The notes under the pieces were generated by a model. That model searched no databases and was not told where the DNA came from. It saw only the letters and a program-made list of their open reading frames with translations. A program made the position numbers and the translations under genes. This document shows positions 8,959 to 17,922 of a DNA stretch of 64,000 nucleotides, in pieces. Position 1 is the first letter of the stretch. Every line of letters starts with the position of its first letter. The DNA lies in the NCBI RefSeq assembly GCF_015732155.1, contig NZ_WIQK01000001.1, positions 1,684,001 to 1,748,000 on the forward strand. The letters run 5' to 3'. Origin of the DNA: Pectinatus sottacetonis (GTDB taxonomy: Bacteria > Bacillota > Negativicutes > Selenomonadales > Selenomonadaceae).

Positions 8959-10863
8959 ATGCAGAAAATTTTTACAAAATATCTTATTGGTATGATTATA
9001 GTATCAATGATTATATTGTTAGTGTTAAGTTATTTTTTGTCAGGTAAAATATTTCGAATATATCAAGAAAATGAATTTAGAATGAAATTAAATCATATTG
9101 CTGAAACAATCAAGGAAAATGAAAAAGAACGTAATAATATAAATGCACTCATGGAAAATAGATACTTAACATCGGTACGTATGCTGGATTTTTTGCTAGA
9201 AAATGATCCAGTGCAGTTATATTCACCAGATAAAGCTGCTAAAATGGCAAAACTTTTAGCTGTAGACGAAATTAATATAACTGACGGGAGAGGGATTATT
9301 CGTTATTCATCACGGAAGGAAAATATAGGATTTTCTTTTAAAAGTGGCAGTCAAGCGGCAGCTTTTATGGTGCTGCTGGATAAAAATAATAAGAAATCAT
9401 CCATTATTCAGGACATAATGCCAAATACATATAATCATAAATTAATGAAGTACATAGCAGTTCCAAGATCTGATAAAAAAGGCATAGTGCAGGTAGGGAT
9501 AATAGCATCACGTTTTTATAATGCTGAAAGAAAAAATACATATAAATATATATTTGGGCATATGCTGATAGATAATAATGAGAATTTTTTTGCAATAGAT
9601 AATACTAATGGCAGCATTATAGGAAATACAGATATGATATATCGGGGAAAGAATATTTCTGAGTGGGGATATTCTAGGGGGAATTTATTAAAGTACCAAA
9701 ATGGGGGTTTTGCTTATATTAATGGTATAGAAAAATTTATTATGACAAAAAAGTATAATAATTTAATATTAGGTGCGGAAATTTCCGAAAATATTTTTCA
9801 GTATAGACAGTTTATTGTTACTGGTTTTATTTTTTTGTTTCTCATTATGATAAGCTTTATTGTAATATTATCCATTAGATATTTGGTAAAGAAAAAGATA
9901 ATTGATGGAATTCATAATATAGTATCAGATTTGGATGGAATAAAAGACGGGCATTGGCTAGATAAAAATTTAATTTTGGAAAATCCAGAATTAAATGAAC
10001 TTAGTAAAAAAATATATTCTATTATAAATTATATTTTAAGTGCTAATGAATGTTTTATAAGAATGCTCAATTTAACAGAAATTCCTTTGGCGGCTTTTCG
10101 CTGTCAGAATAATGATATTATTGTTACCTCTAAGTTCTTTTATATATTGGGAATTAATGAAATAGAAAAAAGAAAAATTATAAGTGATGAAAAAGCTTTT
10201 GTGGCACTTTTGATATCTTTACAGAAAAAACATGTGGAAAATGATGTATATAAATCAAACAGTAGTTATATAAAACTTATTATGAGAAAAACCAAAGAAG
10301 GTGTATATGGTATTATCATTGATGTTACTAAGGATATGCTTGAAAAAAGAAAAATTTATTATGAAAATAGGCACGATGCTCTTACCGGATTGAATACTTA
10401 TCAGTATTTTCACGATTGTGTGGAAAATATTTTATATAGCAGTAAAAATAAGTTTATAGCTTTGATAATGATGGACATTGATAAATTTAAAACTATAAAT
10501 GATACTAAGGGCCATGACGCAGGTGATTTATATATACAGCATGTTGCCGATTTTATGCGCGACATGCCACGCCGGCATGCTGTGTTATGCCGACGATCAG
10601 GAGATGAATTCTGTATATGTTTGTACGATTATGTATCAAAAACAGAAATACGCCAGCAGATAAAAAAATTATGGTATACTATTGGTAATACTCCTTTTCA
10701 AGTAGCTGATGAAATTTGCTACCTAAGCGTTTCGGGCGGTATAGCATGGTTTAATGCAGCTGATAATTTTACGCAGGCAATGGCTAATGCGGACAAGGCC
10801 TTATATCACGCTAAAAATACTGTTCGGGGGAGCTATCAGGAATATGTTCCTGTAGACGAATAA
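8959..10863 (+). CDS. Membrane sensor diguanylate cyclase (GGDEF)
   Basis: A 634-residue protein. TM1 (about 8-30) and TM2 (about 278-303) bracket a roughly 245-residue extracytoplasmic sensor of Cache-like size. A linker follows, then a C-terminal GGDEF domain from about 470. The cyclase core is recognisable from HDALTGLNTYQYF, MMDIDKFKTINDTKGHDAGD and the signature RRSGDEF. The signature reads SGDEF rather than GGDEF, a substitution tolerated in some active cyclases. The RxxD inhibitory site expected just upstream is not present (RRHA instead). It probably makes c-di-GMP from GTP in response to an outside signal. No EAL domain. It stands alone, upstream of tsaD. Confidence 0.88.
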   Translation: MQKIFTKYLIGMIIVSMIILLVLSYFLSGKIFRIYQENEFRMKLNHIAETIKENEKERNNINALMENRYLTSVRMLDFLLENDPVQLYSPDKAAKMAKLLAVDEINITDGRGIIRYSSRKENIGFSFKSGSQAAAFMVLLDKNNKKSSIIQDIMPNTYNHKLMKYIAVPRSDKKGIVQVGIIASRFYNAERKNTYKYIFGHMLIDNNENFFAIDNTNGSIIGNTDMIYRGKNISEWGYSRGNLLKYQNGGFAYINGIEKFIMTKKYNNLILGAEISENIFQYRQFIVTGFIFLFLIMISFIVILSIRYLVKKKIIDGIHNIVSDLDGIKDGHWLDKNLILENPELNELSKKIYSIINYILSANECFIRMLNLTEIPLAAFRCQNNDIIVTSKFFYILGINEIEKRKIISDEKAFVALLISLQKKHVENDVYKSNSSYIKLIMRKTKEGVYGIIIDVTKDMLEKRKIYYENRHDALTGLNTYQYFHDCVENILYSSKNKFIALIMMDIDKFKTINDTKGHDAGDLYIQHVADFMRDMPRRHAVLCRRSGDEFCICLYDYVSKTEIRQQIKKLWYTIGNTPFQVADEICYLSVSGGIAWFNAADNFTQAMANADKALYHAKNTVRGSYQEYVPVDE

Positions 10864-10882
10864 TTATTGCCAAGGAGGAAAA

Positions 10883-11899
10883 ATGTTAACTTTAGGAATA
10901 GAGTCCAGTTGCGATGAAACATCTGTTGCTCTGATAGAAAATGGCAGGAAGATTCTTGCTAATATTATATCGACGCAGATTCCTATACATCAAAAATTTG
11001 GCGGGGTAGTTCCCGAGATAGCTTCACGTAAGCATATTGTTAATATAATGCCGGTGCTTGATGAAGCGTTAAAAAAAGCTGATAGAAAATTGACGGATAT
11101 TGACCAGGTGGCAGTGGCTTATGGGCCGGGTCTGGTAGGGGCGCTATTAGTGGGTGTGTCAGCAGCGAAGGCTTTGGCTTTTTCATTGGATGTGCCATTA
11201 GTGGCAGTAAATCATTTGGAAGGGCATATTTTCGCTAATTTTTTGACGCATGAAAATTTGTGTCCGCCATTTATAGCTTTAGTTGTTTCTGGAGGGCATA
11301 CAGCTTTAGTACATATGAAAGACTATAATTCTTTTTCCCTTATAGGACAGACACGTGATGATGCAGCAGGAGAAGCATTTGACAAAGTAGCCAGACTGCT
11401 GGGGCTGCCATATCCGGGAGGCCCGCAGATAGATAAACTGGCAAAACAGGGGAATCCGGAAGCTGTTGATTTTCCTAAAGCATTAATGAATAAAAATAAT
11501 TATGAATTTAGTTTCAGTGGATTAAAGTCAGCGGTAATAAATTATATACATAATGCTGAACAACGTTCAGAAACTATTAATAAGGCTGATGTAGCTGCTT
11601 CTTTCCAAAAGACAGTTGTAGATATTCTTGTTTATAAGGTCATTACGGCAGCAGAAAAGATGTCTATTAAGAAAATTGCTTTAGCTGGCGGAGTAGCTGC
11701 GAACAGCCTGCTGGAACAAAAACTGTCAGAAGAATGCCGTAAAAATGGCATGGATTTTTATTATCCCAGCAGGATCCTTTGTACGGATAATGCAGCTATG
11801 ATAGCATGCAGAGGATACTATCAGGCTTTGAAAGGTGATTTTGCGGATATGAATTTAAATGCCATGCCGCATCTTGCCTTAAAAGATGCAGAGAATTAG
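10883..11899 (+). CDS. tsaD: tRNA N6-adenosine threonylcarbamoyltransferase TsaD
   Basis: A 338-residue Kae1/TsaD protein that transfers the threonylcarbamoyl group to A37 of ANN-decoding tRNAs, working with TsaB/TsaC/TsaE (not in this window). The N-terminal GIESSCDETSVA, the metal-binding NHLEGHIFANF, VVSGGHTAL and the C-terminal ALAGGVAANSLL and CTDNAAMIA are all canonical. The ATG follows AAGGAGGAAA. Length is normal and it ends at a strong terminator. Confidence 0.97.
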   Translation: MLTLGIESSCDETSVALIENGRKILANIISTQIPIHQKFGGVVPEIASRKHIVNIMPVLDEALKKADRKLTDIDQVAVAYGPGLVGALLVGVSAAKALAFSLDVPLVAVNHLEGHIFANFLTHENLCPPFIALVVSGGHTALVHMKDYNSFSLIGQTRDDAAGEAFDKVARLLGLPYPGGPQIDKLAKQGNPEAVDFPKALMNKNNYEFSFSGLKSAVINYIHNAEQRSETINKADVAASFQKTVVDILVYKVITAAEKMSIKKIALAGGVAANSLLEQKLSEECRKNGMDFYYPSRILCTDNAAMIACRGYYQALKGDFADMNLNAMPHLALKDAEN

Positions 11900-11907
11900 A
11901 TAATTGC

Positions 11908-11944
11908 ATTGCATATTCTCATCTAATGAGAATATGCAATTTTA
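11908..11944 (+). terminator. Terminator after tsaD
   Basis: Perfect 15-bp stem (11908-11922 with 11926-11940), 3-nt loop, then TTTAT. Confidence 0.8.
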
Positions 11945-12120
11945 TATTAGGATGATAAGGCTTGCCGCAGATAATGTTTTGCAAATAAAGCGTACTGAAT
12001 ATTACTTCTTTTCCATGGATAGAAATACGAGAAACAGAAGACTGGAAGGTATGTTTATTTATATAAGTGTTATGTGCGGCTGGCTTTATTTTATTATTGA
12101 TTTTTATAATCTTTGCTGTT

Positions 12121-12155
12121 ATCATTAAATATGAATTATATTCATATTTAATGAT
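12121..12155. repeat. Perfect 16-bp palindrome upstream of the radical SAM pair
   Basis: Arms 12121-12136 and 12140-12155 are fully complementary around TAT. No U-run follows, so it is not a normal terminator. It sits 26 nt before the nirJ1-like start, next to a TATAAT (12161-12166) that is too close to the ribosome site to be a useful -10. It could be an operator or an mRNA hairpin. The 11945-12120 stretch before it holds no convincing gene. Confidence 0.6.
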
Positions 12156-12181
12156 AACTATATAATGGGAGAGTAAAGTTT

Positions 12182-13360
12182 ATGATTAGTGTTACGAAGT
12201 TATTGTTTGCTACAGATTATTATGGTGATAGTCTTCGCTATACAAGAGATGCCCGGGAGGCTAAAAATGGTGTACATGAAGGGGCTGGTCCAGTTGTAGT
12301 ATGGAACTGTACCCGCACCTGTAATTTGAAGTGCCGGCACTGTTATATGGATTCAGATGAAAAAAAATATAAGAATGAATTGAGTACAGCTGAGGGCATG
12401 AACTTTATAGATGATTTGGCAGAGTTCAAAGTCCCGGTTTTATTATTTTCTGGCGGAGAACCATTGATTCGTCCTGATTTTTTTGAGCTTGCAGCATATG
12501 CGGCTGAAAGGGGGATAAGACCTACTCTTTCTACCAATGGTACCCTTATTACACGTGAGTATGCCCAGAAAATTAAAGACATAGGGGTAGGATATGTAGG
12601 AATATCCCTCGATGGACTTCGTACCGTCAATGATAAATTCAGAGGAAGACAGGGTGCTTTTGCAGCAGCGATGAAAGGCATAGAAAATTGTGTTGCCGTG
12701 GACCAGCGTGTAGGTCTTCGCTTCACGATAAATCAGCATAATCTGCAGGAACTGGAAAATATATTTGATTTTATCGAAAAAGAAAATATAAACAGAGTAT
12801 GCTTTTATCATTTGGTTTATTCGGGGAGAGGAACACAGATGATGAATGAAGATGTACTGCCACAGCAATCACGACAGGCCATGGATATCATCATAAAAAG
12901 AACCCGTGATTTCGAACGGCGCGGCTTAAAAAAAGAAATTCTTACAGTAGATAATCATTGTGATAGTGTTTATATGTATTTAAAGGCACTTAGTGAAAAT
13001 AATAAGGAATTAGCTGAGCAAATTAAAAAATACGCATTTTTTAATGGGGGAAACCGTTCTGGTATTGCCTTTGGGGAAGTAGATCCAATGGGGTATGTTC
13101 ATCCTGATCAGTTTACCCAATATTATACGTTTGGCAATGTTAGAGAAAGAAAATTTGGTGATATTTGGTGTGATACATCTAACCCAATTATGGCAGGATT
13201 GAAAGACCGCAAACCGCTCTTAAAAGGTCGCTGCAGTAAGTGTAAATTCATTGAGGTCTGTAATGGCAATTTCAGGACACGAGCGGAAGCAAGAAATGGA
13301 GATTTCTGGGAAACTGATCCATCCTGTTACTTGACTGATAAAGAAATCGGCATTGAATGA
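12182..13360 (+). CDS. Radical SAM protein NirJ1/AhbC-like (heme biosynthesis)
   Basis: A 392-residue radical SAM enzyme. The [4Fe-4S] triad is C47-x3-C51-x2-C54 (CNLKCRHC). FSGGEPLIRPD and STNGTLI are the SAM-site motifs. Near the C-terminus GYVHPDQFTQYYTFGNVRE followed by a Cys cluster (CSKCKFIEVC) matches the NirJ/AhbC family. AhbC removes acetate side chains from didecarboxysiroheme on the siroheme route to heme. In bacteria without cytochrome cd1 a NirJ1/NirJ2 pair is thought to serve that route. It is followed directly by its NirJ2-like partner. No ahbA/ahbB is present here, so the pathway call is inference. Confidence 0.82.
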   Translation: MISVTKLLFATDYYGDSLRYTRDAREAKNGVHEGAGPVVVWNCTRTCNLKCRHCYMDSDEKKYKNELSTAEGMNFIDDLAEFKVPVLLFSGGEPLIRPDFFELAAYAAERGIRPTLSTNGTLITREYAQKIKDIGVGYVGISLDGLRTVNDKFRGRQGAFAAAMKGIENCVAVDQRVGLRFTINQHNLQELENIFDFIEKENINRVCFYHLVYSGRGTQMMNEDVLPQQSRQAMDIIIKRTRDFERRGLKKEILTVDNHCDSVYMYLKALSENNKELAEQIKKYAFFNGGNRSGIAFGEVDPMGYVHPDQFTQYYTFGNVRERKFGDIWCDTSNPIMAGLKDRKPLLKGRCSKCKFIEVCNGNFRTRAEARNGDFWETDPSCYLTDKEIGIE

Positions 13361-13403
13361 GCGAATGTCCGTTGCTATATCAAGTGTAGATGAGGGAGAT
13401 AAT

Positions 13404-14402
13404 ATGATAATTTCTTGGAATACGACAAATGCGTGTAATATGTACTGTGAACATTGTTATCGTGATGCTGGATGTAAGGCTGATGAAGAGCTTAGTACAA
13501 GCGAGGGCAAAAGACTTTTAGAACAGATAGCTAAAGCAGGATTTAAGATAATGATATTTTCTGGGGGAGAACCCTTAATACGTCCAGATATTGTTGAACT
13601 TGCTGCTTATGCTGGAAAACTAGGGCTTCGTTCAGTTTTTGGGACTAATGGTACTTTAATAACAGAAGAAATGGCACAAAATTTAAAAAATGCTGGTGTT
13701 ATGGGAATGGGAATATCACTCGATTCCATGGATAAGCAGAAGCATAATAAATTTCGTAATTTTGCTGGAGCATGGGAAGGTGCTGTAAGGGGGATGAGAA
13801 ATTGCCGTAAGGCAGGTCTGCCGTTTCAAATACATACTACGGTTATGGACTGGAACCAGCATGAGCTTGAAGATATAACTGACTTTGCAGTGTCGGAAGG
13901 TGCTGTGGCTCATCATTTCTTCTTTTTGGTTCCAACAGGACGGGCAAAAACAATTGAAGCAGAATCATTGCGGGCGCGTGCATATGAAGATGTGTTGACA
14001 AGGATAATGAAGAAGCAGCAAGAAGTAAAAATAGAATTAAAACCTACTTGTGCACCGCAGTTTATTCGTATTGCAGATCAGATGGGGGTAAAGACAAGGT
14101 TTCACCGTGGTTGTCTGGCCGGGACATCATACTGCATAATAAGTCCGCGTGGTAAAGTACAGCCATGTGCCTATTTAAATATGGAGCTTGGTGATGTACG
14201 CCAGACACCCTTTGATGAAATTTGGAAAAATAGCGATGTGTTAAATAAATTGCGGACATTTGATTTTAAAGGTGAATGTGGGACTTGCAAGTATAAGCGT
14301 TCATGTGGTGGATGCCGGGCCAGAGCAGCTTATTACCATAACGGGGATTATATGGCAGAAGAACCGTGGTGTCTGTATCATGGACGCGAAGGACAGATGT
14401 AA
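13404..14402 (+). CDS. Radical SAM protein NirJ2/AhbD-like (heme biosynthesis)
   Basis: About 332 residues. The radical SAM Cys triad is C11-x3-C15-x2-C18 (CNMYCEHC), with FSGGEPLIRPD. A C-terminal SPASM-type cluster (CGTCKYKRSCGGCRARA) supplies an auxiliary Fe-S centre, as in AhbD/NirJ2. AhbD converts Fe-coproporphyrin III to heme by oxidative decarboxylation. The open frame reaches back to a TTG at 13353, overlapping nirJ1. The ATG at 13404 has GAGGGAG 5 nt upstream and starts the conserved MIISWNTTNACN block, so I place the start there. It is probably co-transcribed with the preceding gene. Confidence 0.82.
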   Translation: MIISWNTTNACNMYCEHCYRDAGCKADEELSTSEGKRLLEQIAKAGFKIMIFSGGEPLIRPDIVELAAYAGKLGLRSVFGTNGTLITEEMAQNLKNAGVMGMGISLDSMDKQKHNKFRNFAGAWEGAVRGMRNCRKAGLPFQIHTTVMDWNQHELEDITDFAVSEGAVAHHFFFLVPTGRAKTIEAESLRARAYEDVLTRIMKKQQEVKIELKPTCAPQFIRIADQMGVKTRFHRGCLAGTSYCIISPRGKVQPCAYLNMELGDVRQTPFDEIWKNSDVLNKLRTFDFKGECGTCKYKRSCGGCRARAAYYHNGDYMAEEPWCLYHGREGQM

Positions 14403-14414
14403 TAAAAAATACTA

Positions 14415-14443
14415 TTGACAAAATGTTGATGTGGTATTATAGT
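14415..14443 (+). promoter_or_regulatory. Promoter of the T-box/BASS transcript
   Basis: Perfect TTGACA (14415-14420), 17-nt spacer, TATAGT (14438-14443). Transcription would start near 14450, just before T-box stem I. Confidence 0.8.
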
Positions 14444-14449
14444 TATTAA

Positions 14450-14753
14450 CTAATGACGATGTGTAAAGTTGTTAGGAAAAATAATATAAATCCGATGATG
14501 GGAAAGAGTAATCATATCATAGTTGAATTACAGAGAACCGGCTCTAGGCTGAAAGGCTGGTATTCAAAGATTGATGAAAATCATCCCAGAGGAAAGATAC
14601 TGAAGTTAGAATTAGGTGTCTGCGATTGATCCCCGTTAGAGGAAATGCGTATGTTAGTACGTGATGAGTGCCATGTAATCGTAAGATTATATGGAATTTG
14701 GGTGGTAACTCGGAAATATAATCCGTCCCTTGTTTTAAGGGGCGGATTTTTTT
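14450..14753 (+). ncRNA. T-box leader (probable tRNA-Met) before a BASS transporter
   Basis: The T-box sequence GGGTGGTAACTCGG (14700-14713) can form the antiterminator. It precedes a terminator with a stem over ATCCGTCCCTT and its complement (14721-14747), then seven Ts. Upstream, GATGAT (14494-14499) pairs with ATCATC (14580-14585) to close stem I, with an AGAGTA motif on the 5' side and a GGCT-rich distal arm. The 3' side of the specifier loop reads GATGAAA, making AUG (14574-14576) the best specifier. The bulge UGGU predicts a tRNA discriminator A, as in tRNA-Met, and argues against the overlapping Asp or Glu codons. The T-box call is firm; the specifier is tentative. Confidence 0.85.
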
Positions 14754-14896
14754 ATTTATATTTTGGGTATAAAAGACAAATAATATGGCTATTAAAAAAT
14801 GATGCCGATAATTGTCTTTTAAGTATATAATTTTCTGTAATTATTTTGGCGCGCGAAATAATCAACAGATGTGATTTTTTGAAGAGAGGTATTGCC

Positions 14897-15892
14897 ATGA
14901 ATTTTTTAAAAAAAATAAGTACATTTTTAGCAAAAAATACTACTACGTTGATTGTGTTAATCGCCATTATTGCCTTTTTCTTTCCCTATTTATTTGCATG
15001 GGTACGGGGAAATATACAGATTGTTGTTTTAGCAGTTATTATGTTTTCTATGGGAGTTACGATAACCACAGCAGACTTCAGGCTTTTAGCGAAACGTCCT
15101 TTTGACATATGTATAGGAGCTGTTGCCCAATTTACTATTATGCCTTTTGTAGCTTATTTTATTGCGGAATTATTTAATTTACCGACGGATATTGCTTTGG
15201 GAATAATTCTTGTGGGCTGCTGCCCGGGAGGAATGTCGTCCAATATAATGACTTTTCTGTGCAGGGGAGATGTTCCTTATTCGGTAGGAATGTCGACAGT
15301 ATCTACGTTACTGGCACCGTTAATGACACCTTTTCTTGTATTAATGCTGGCAGGACAGAGAGTTGCTATTCCTACGATGGGAATGTTTATAACTATTATG
15401 GAAGCAGTATTGGTACCGGTGCTTTTAGGATTTTTTCTGAACTATAAATTTAGTAAGAGTGATACATTTGAACAACTGCAAGGGATTATGCCGGGAATTG
15501 CTGTTATCGGTTTTGCCCTTATAATCGGAGGGGTAGTGTCAGTTCAAGGGGCAAGATTTTTTACGTCAAGCTTGGTTATTTTTGTAGTTGTGGCAGCGCA
15601 TAATGCTATTGGATTTGTCTTGGGATATGCTGTAGGCAAGGGCTTTAAGTTTTCTCTGGCCAAGAAACGTACACTTTCGATTGAAGTCGGGATGCAGAAT
15701 GCAGGATTGGGTACAAGTCTGGCTATGGCTCATTTTGCAGCTATACCGCAGGCAGCAGTTGTTACAGCAGTAGCCTGTGTATGGCAGTCAATAGCGGGAA
15801 CGGCATTGTCAACACTGTTTAGAAAGTATGATGATAGAAAAATGACAAAGACAATCAGCGTTGGGAAAAAACAACAGGTTTCTGTCCAGTAA
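14897..15892 (+). CDS. Bile acid:sodium symporter (BASS) family transporter
   Basis: About 331 residues with 9-10 hydrophobic segments. BASS-family features include MFSMGVTITTADF near the N-terminus, VGCCPGGMSSNIMTFLCRGDVP (the Na-site unwound helix) and GMQNAGLGTSLA late in the protein. Family members carry bile acids, pantoate, 2-keto acids and other organic anions with sodium. Control by a T-box with a probable Met specifier suggests methionine or its keto acid as substrate here (inference). The frame opens at TTG 14846, but ATG 14897 has GAGAGG 7 nt upstream. A terminator follows at 15958. Confidence 0.88.
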   Translation: MNFLKKISTFLAKNTTTLIVLIAIIAFFFPYLFAWVRGNIQIVVLAVIMFSMGVTITTADFRLLAKRPFDICIGAVAQFTIMPFVAYFIAELFNLPTDIALGIILVGCCPGGMSSNIMTFLCRGDVPYSVGMSTVSTLLAPLMTPFLVLMLAGQRVAIPTMGMFITIMEAVLVPVLLGFFLNYKFSKSDTFEQLQGIMPGIAVIGFALIIGGVVSVQGARFFTSSLVIFVVVAAHNAIGFVLGYAVGKGFKFSLAKKRTLSIEVGMQNAGLGTSLAMAHFAAIPQAAVVTAVACVWQSIAGTALSTLFRKYDDRKMTKTISVGKKQQVSVQ

Positions 15893-15957
15893 AACTGGGA
15901 ATAATCAAAATATAATTAAACGGCAGCTACCATGGTATTATTGCTGCTGGAATTAAG

Positions 15958-16006
15958 AAAAAACTGCTGCTAATTTGCTGAATATAGTAAAATGGCGGCA
16001 GTTTTT
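15958..16006 (+). terminator. Terminator after the BASS transporter
   Basis: A stem of AAAAACTGCTGC-type (15958-15970) with GGCGGCAGTTTTT (15994-16006), moderately long loop, T-rich 3' side. Confidence 0.65.
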
Positions 16007-16186
16007 GTTTGACAAGTTTTCCAATGATAATTATTATTGAAAAACTTGTATATACATATTAATTATTGGTATAATAATTAATAATGCAGAATTAATTTTG
16101 CATATACTATTGGTAAAAGTGTGGAAATATATGGATAACATAGTTATTTGAGTTGTTCATACAAATGGGGAAAGGAAGAAAATTTT

Positions 16187-17311
16187 TTGGAAAAAGCAAA
16201 AGTTTATTTTACAGATATGCGGGTGTATCCCGGTAAGGCAAATTTATTGCAAAAGCTGGATAATCTACTGATTAGAGCGGGAATCGGAGAAATTGATTTT
16301 AAAAATAAATTTGCAGCAATAAAAATGCATTTTGGCGAATTGGGAAACTTATCTTTTCTGCGCCCTAATTATGCTAAAGTAGTGGCGGATGTAGTAAAAA
16401 GATATGAGGGAAAGCCATTTATTACAGATTGTAATACCCTTTATGTAGGAAGTAGGAAAAATGCCCTGGAACATTTAGATACAGCTAATATTAATGGATT
16501 TAGTCCATTGTCTACAGGTTGTCAAAATATTATAGCTGATGGATTGAAAGGAACCGACGAAGTTTATGTGCCGGTGCCAAATGGCGAATATGTTAAAGAG
16601 GCAAAAATAGGGCATGCGCTTATGGACGCTGATGTAATAATTACTCTTACACATTTTAAAGGACATGAAATGACGGGATTTGGTGGTGCTATTAAAAATA
16701 TTGGTATGGGGGGCGGTTCCCGAGCTGGAAAAATGGAAATGCATTGTGACGGAAAGCCTGCTGTGGAAAAAGAAAAATGTATTGGCTGTTCTATGTGCAG
16801 AAAAACCTGTGCGTATGATGCCCCTGTTATTGAACAGGGAAAGTGCCACATTCAGGAAAGCAAATGCGTGGGATGTGGCCGATGCATAGGGGTTTGTCCT
16901 ACTAATGCCATTATACCTACTAATTGGAATGCTGGAAAAATGGTAAATTTGAAGATGGCTGAATATGCCTGTGCTATTTTGTATGATCGGCCACAGTTTC
17001 ATATAAGCCTCATTGTCGATGTTTCACCTAATTGTGACTGCCATGCAGAAAATGATGCAGCTATCGTTCCAAATATTGGCATGCTGGCATCTTTTGATCC
17101 TGTGGCACTGGATCAGGCATGTGCTGATTTAGTTAATGCAGCTCCAGTTATAGCAAACTCTATATTGGGAGAAAATATAAAAAGTGATCCAGATGAAGCA
17201 CAAAAACATGATCATTTTTATAATAACCACCCTGATACAGAATGGGAATCCTGTCTGGATCATTGTGTCAAGCTGGGTATGGGGACACGTGAATATGAAA
17301 TTGTAAAATAA
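16187..17311 (+). CDS. DUF362 protein with 2x[4Fe-4S] ferredoxin domain
   Basis: About 374 residues. The body is a DUF362 domain (MHFGELGNLSFLRPNYA, THFKGHEMTGFGGAIKNIGMG). A ferredoxin-type insert sits near residues 200-245 with two CxxCxxCxxxC clusters (CIGCSMCRKTC and CVGCGRCIGVCP). Such proteins are common in anaerobes and probably act as redox or metal-handling proteins; the reaction is unknown. The open frame goes back to a TTG at 16148. The TTG at 16187 has GGAAG 8 nt upstream and begins LEKAKVYFTDMR, the normal N-terminus of the family. Single-gene transcript ended by a shared terminator. Confidence 0.82.
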   Translation: MEKAKVYFTDMRVYPGKANLLQKLDNLLIRAGIGEIDFKNKFAAIKMHFGELGNLSFLRPNYAKVVADVVKRYEGKPFITDCNTLYVGSRKNALEHLDTANINGFSPLSTGCQNIIADGLKGTDEVYVPVPNGEYVKEAKIGHALMDADVIITLTHFKGHEMTGFGGAIKNIGMGGGSRAGKMEMHCDGKPAVEKEKCIGCSMCRKTCAYDAPVIEQGKCHIQESKCVGCGRCIGVCPTNAIIPTNWNAGKMVNLKMAEYACAILYDRPQFHISLIVDVSPNCDCHAENDAAIVPNIGMLASFDPVALDQACADLVNAAPVIANSILGENIKSDPDEAQKHDHFYNNHPDTEWESCLDHCVKLGMGTREYEIVK

Positions 17312-17351
17312 AGAATAGGGTATTATCGGTTGATTGATAAGGTAATACAAA

Positions 17352-17401
17352 AAAAACATGAGCGAGTGATGAGAATAGAAATATCATTCGTTCATGTTTT
17401 T
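17352..17401. terminator. Bidirectional terminator between DUF362 and usp
   Basis: Stem 17352-17370 with 17383-17401 (two G-U pairs). A-run on the left and T-run on the right let it serve both converging genes. Confidence 0.8.
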
Positions 17402-17410
17402 ATTTTTTAG

Positions 17411-17857
17411 TCAACGAACCATCATAACAGGACAATTGGCATGTTCAATCATAGTCTGGCTTACACTGCCGACAATGATGGCTTGAGCTGGGTTCAGTCC
17501 GCGTGTTCCCATTATAATAAGATCAGCGGGCAGCTGCCGGGAAACCGATAATATTATTTTTTTGGGAATGTCTACTTCAACCTGGCAGCTGGTTTTTTCC
17601 TGGATTTCCTTGGGTAGTTTATTGTATATTCGCTGTAATATTTCATTGCCAGTTTCTGTTAATGCCTTTATGACATCTTCAGGCAGGTCTTTTTTTTCAA
17701 TAAAGTGCTGGGGAATAGGGCCATTTTTTAATTCCGCAGCATATAAAAGATGCAGATGAGCTCCAGTAGCCTTGGCAAATTCAGCCGCCTTTTGTGCGGC
17801 CCTTTCTGAAGCCGCTGAACCGTCAATAGGCACCAGAAATTTTTTAAAGTTATCCAT
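17411..17857 (-). CDS. Universal stress protein (UspA family)
   Basis: A 148-residue single Usp domain. FLVPIDGSAASERAAQKAAEFA at the N-terminus and the ATP-loop motif MGTRGLNPAQAIIVGSVSQTMIEHANCPVMMVR at the C-terminus (split here for reading: GTRG...G...GSVS) match the ATP-binding subgroup. Role is general stress adaptation. GAGGGAT precedes the ATG. It is convergent with the DUF362 gene and separated from the PHP gene by 65 nt on the same strand. Confidence 0.9.
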   Translation of the reverse strand: MDNFKKFLVPIDGSAASERAAQKAAEFAKATGAHLHLLYAAELKNGPIPQHFIEKKDLPEDVIKALTETGNEILQRIYNKLPKEIQEKTSCQVEVDIPKKIILSVSRQLPADLIIMGTRGLNPAQAIIVGSVSQTMIEHANCPVMMVR

Positions 17858-17922
17858 GTTTATCCCTCACATATAATTTATTATTTACATCATTATTAGA
17901 ATGATGGTGATTATGCTGTTGC

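Noticed and set aside
11904-12128. 74-residue plus-strand ORF and a 68-residue minus-strand ORF between tsaD and nirJ1
   Set aside because: They begin inside the tsaD terminator and end at a palindrome, have no ribosome site and resemble nothing.
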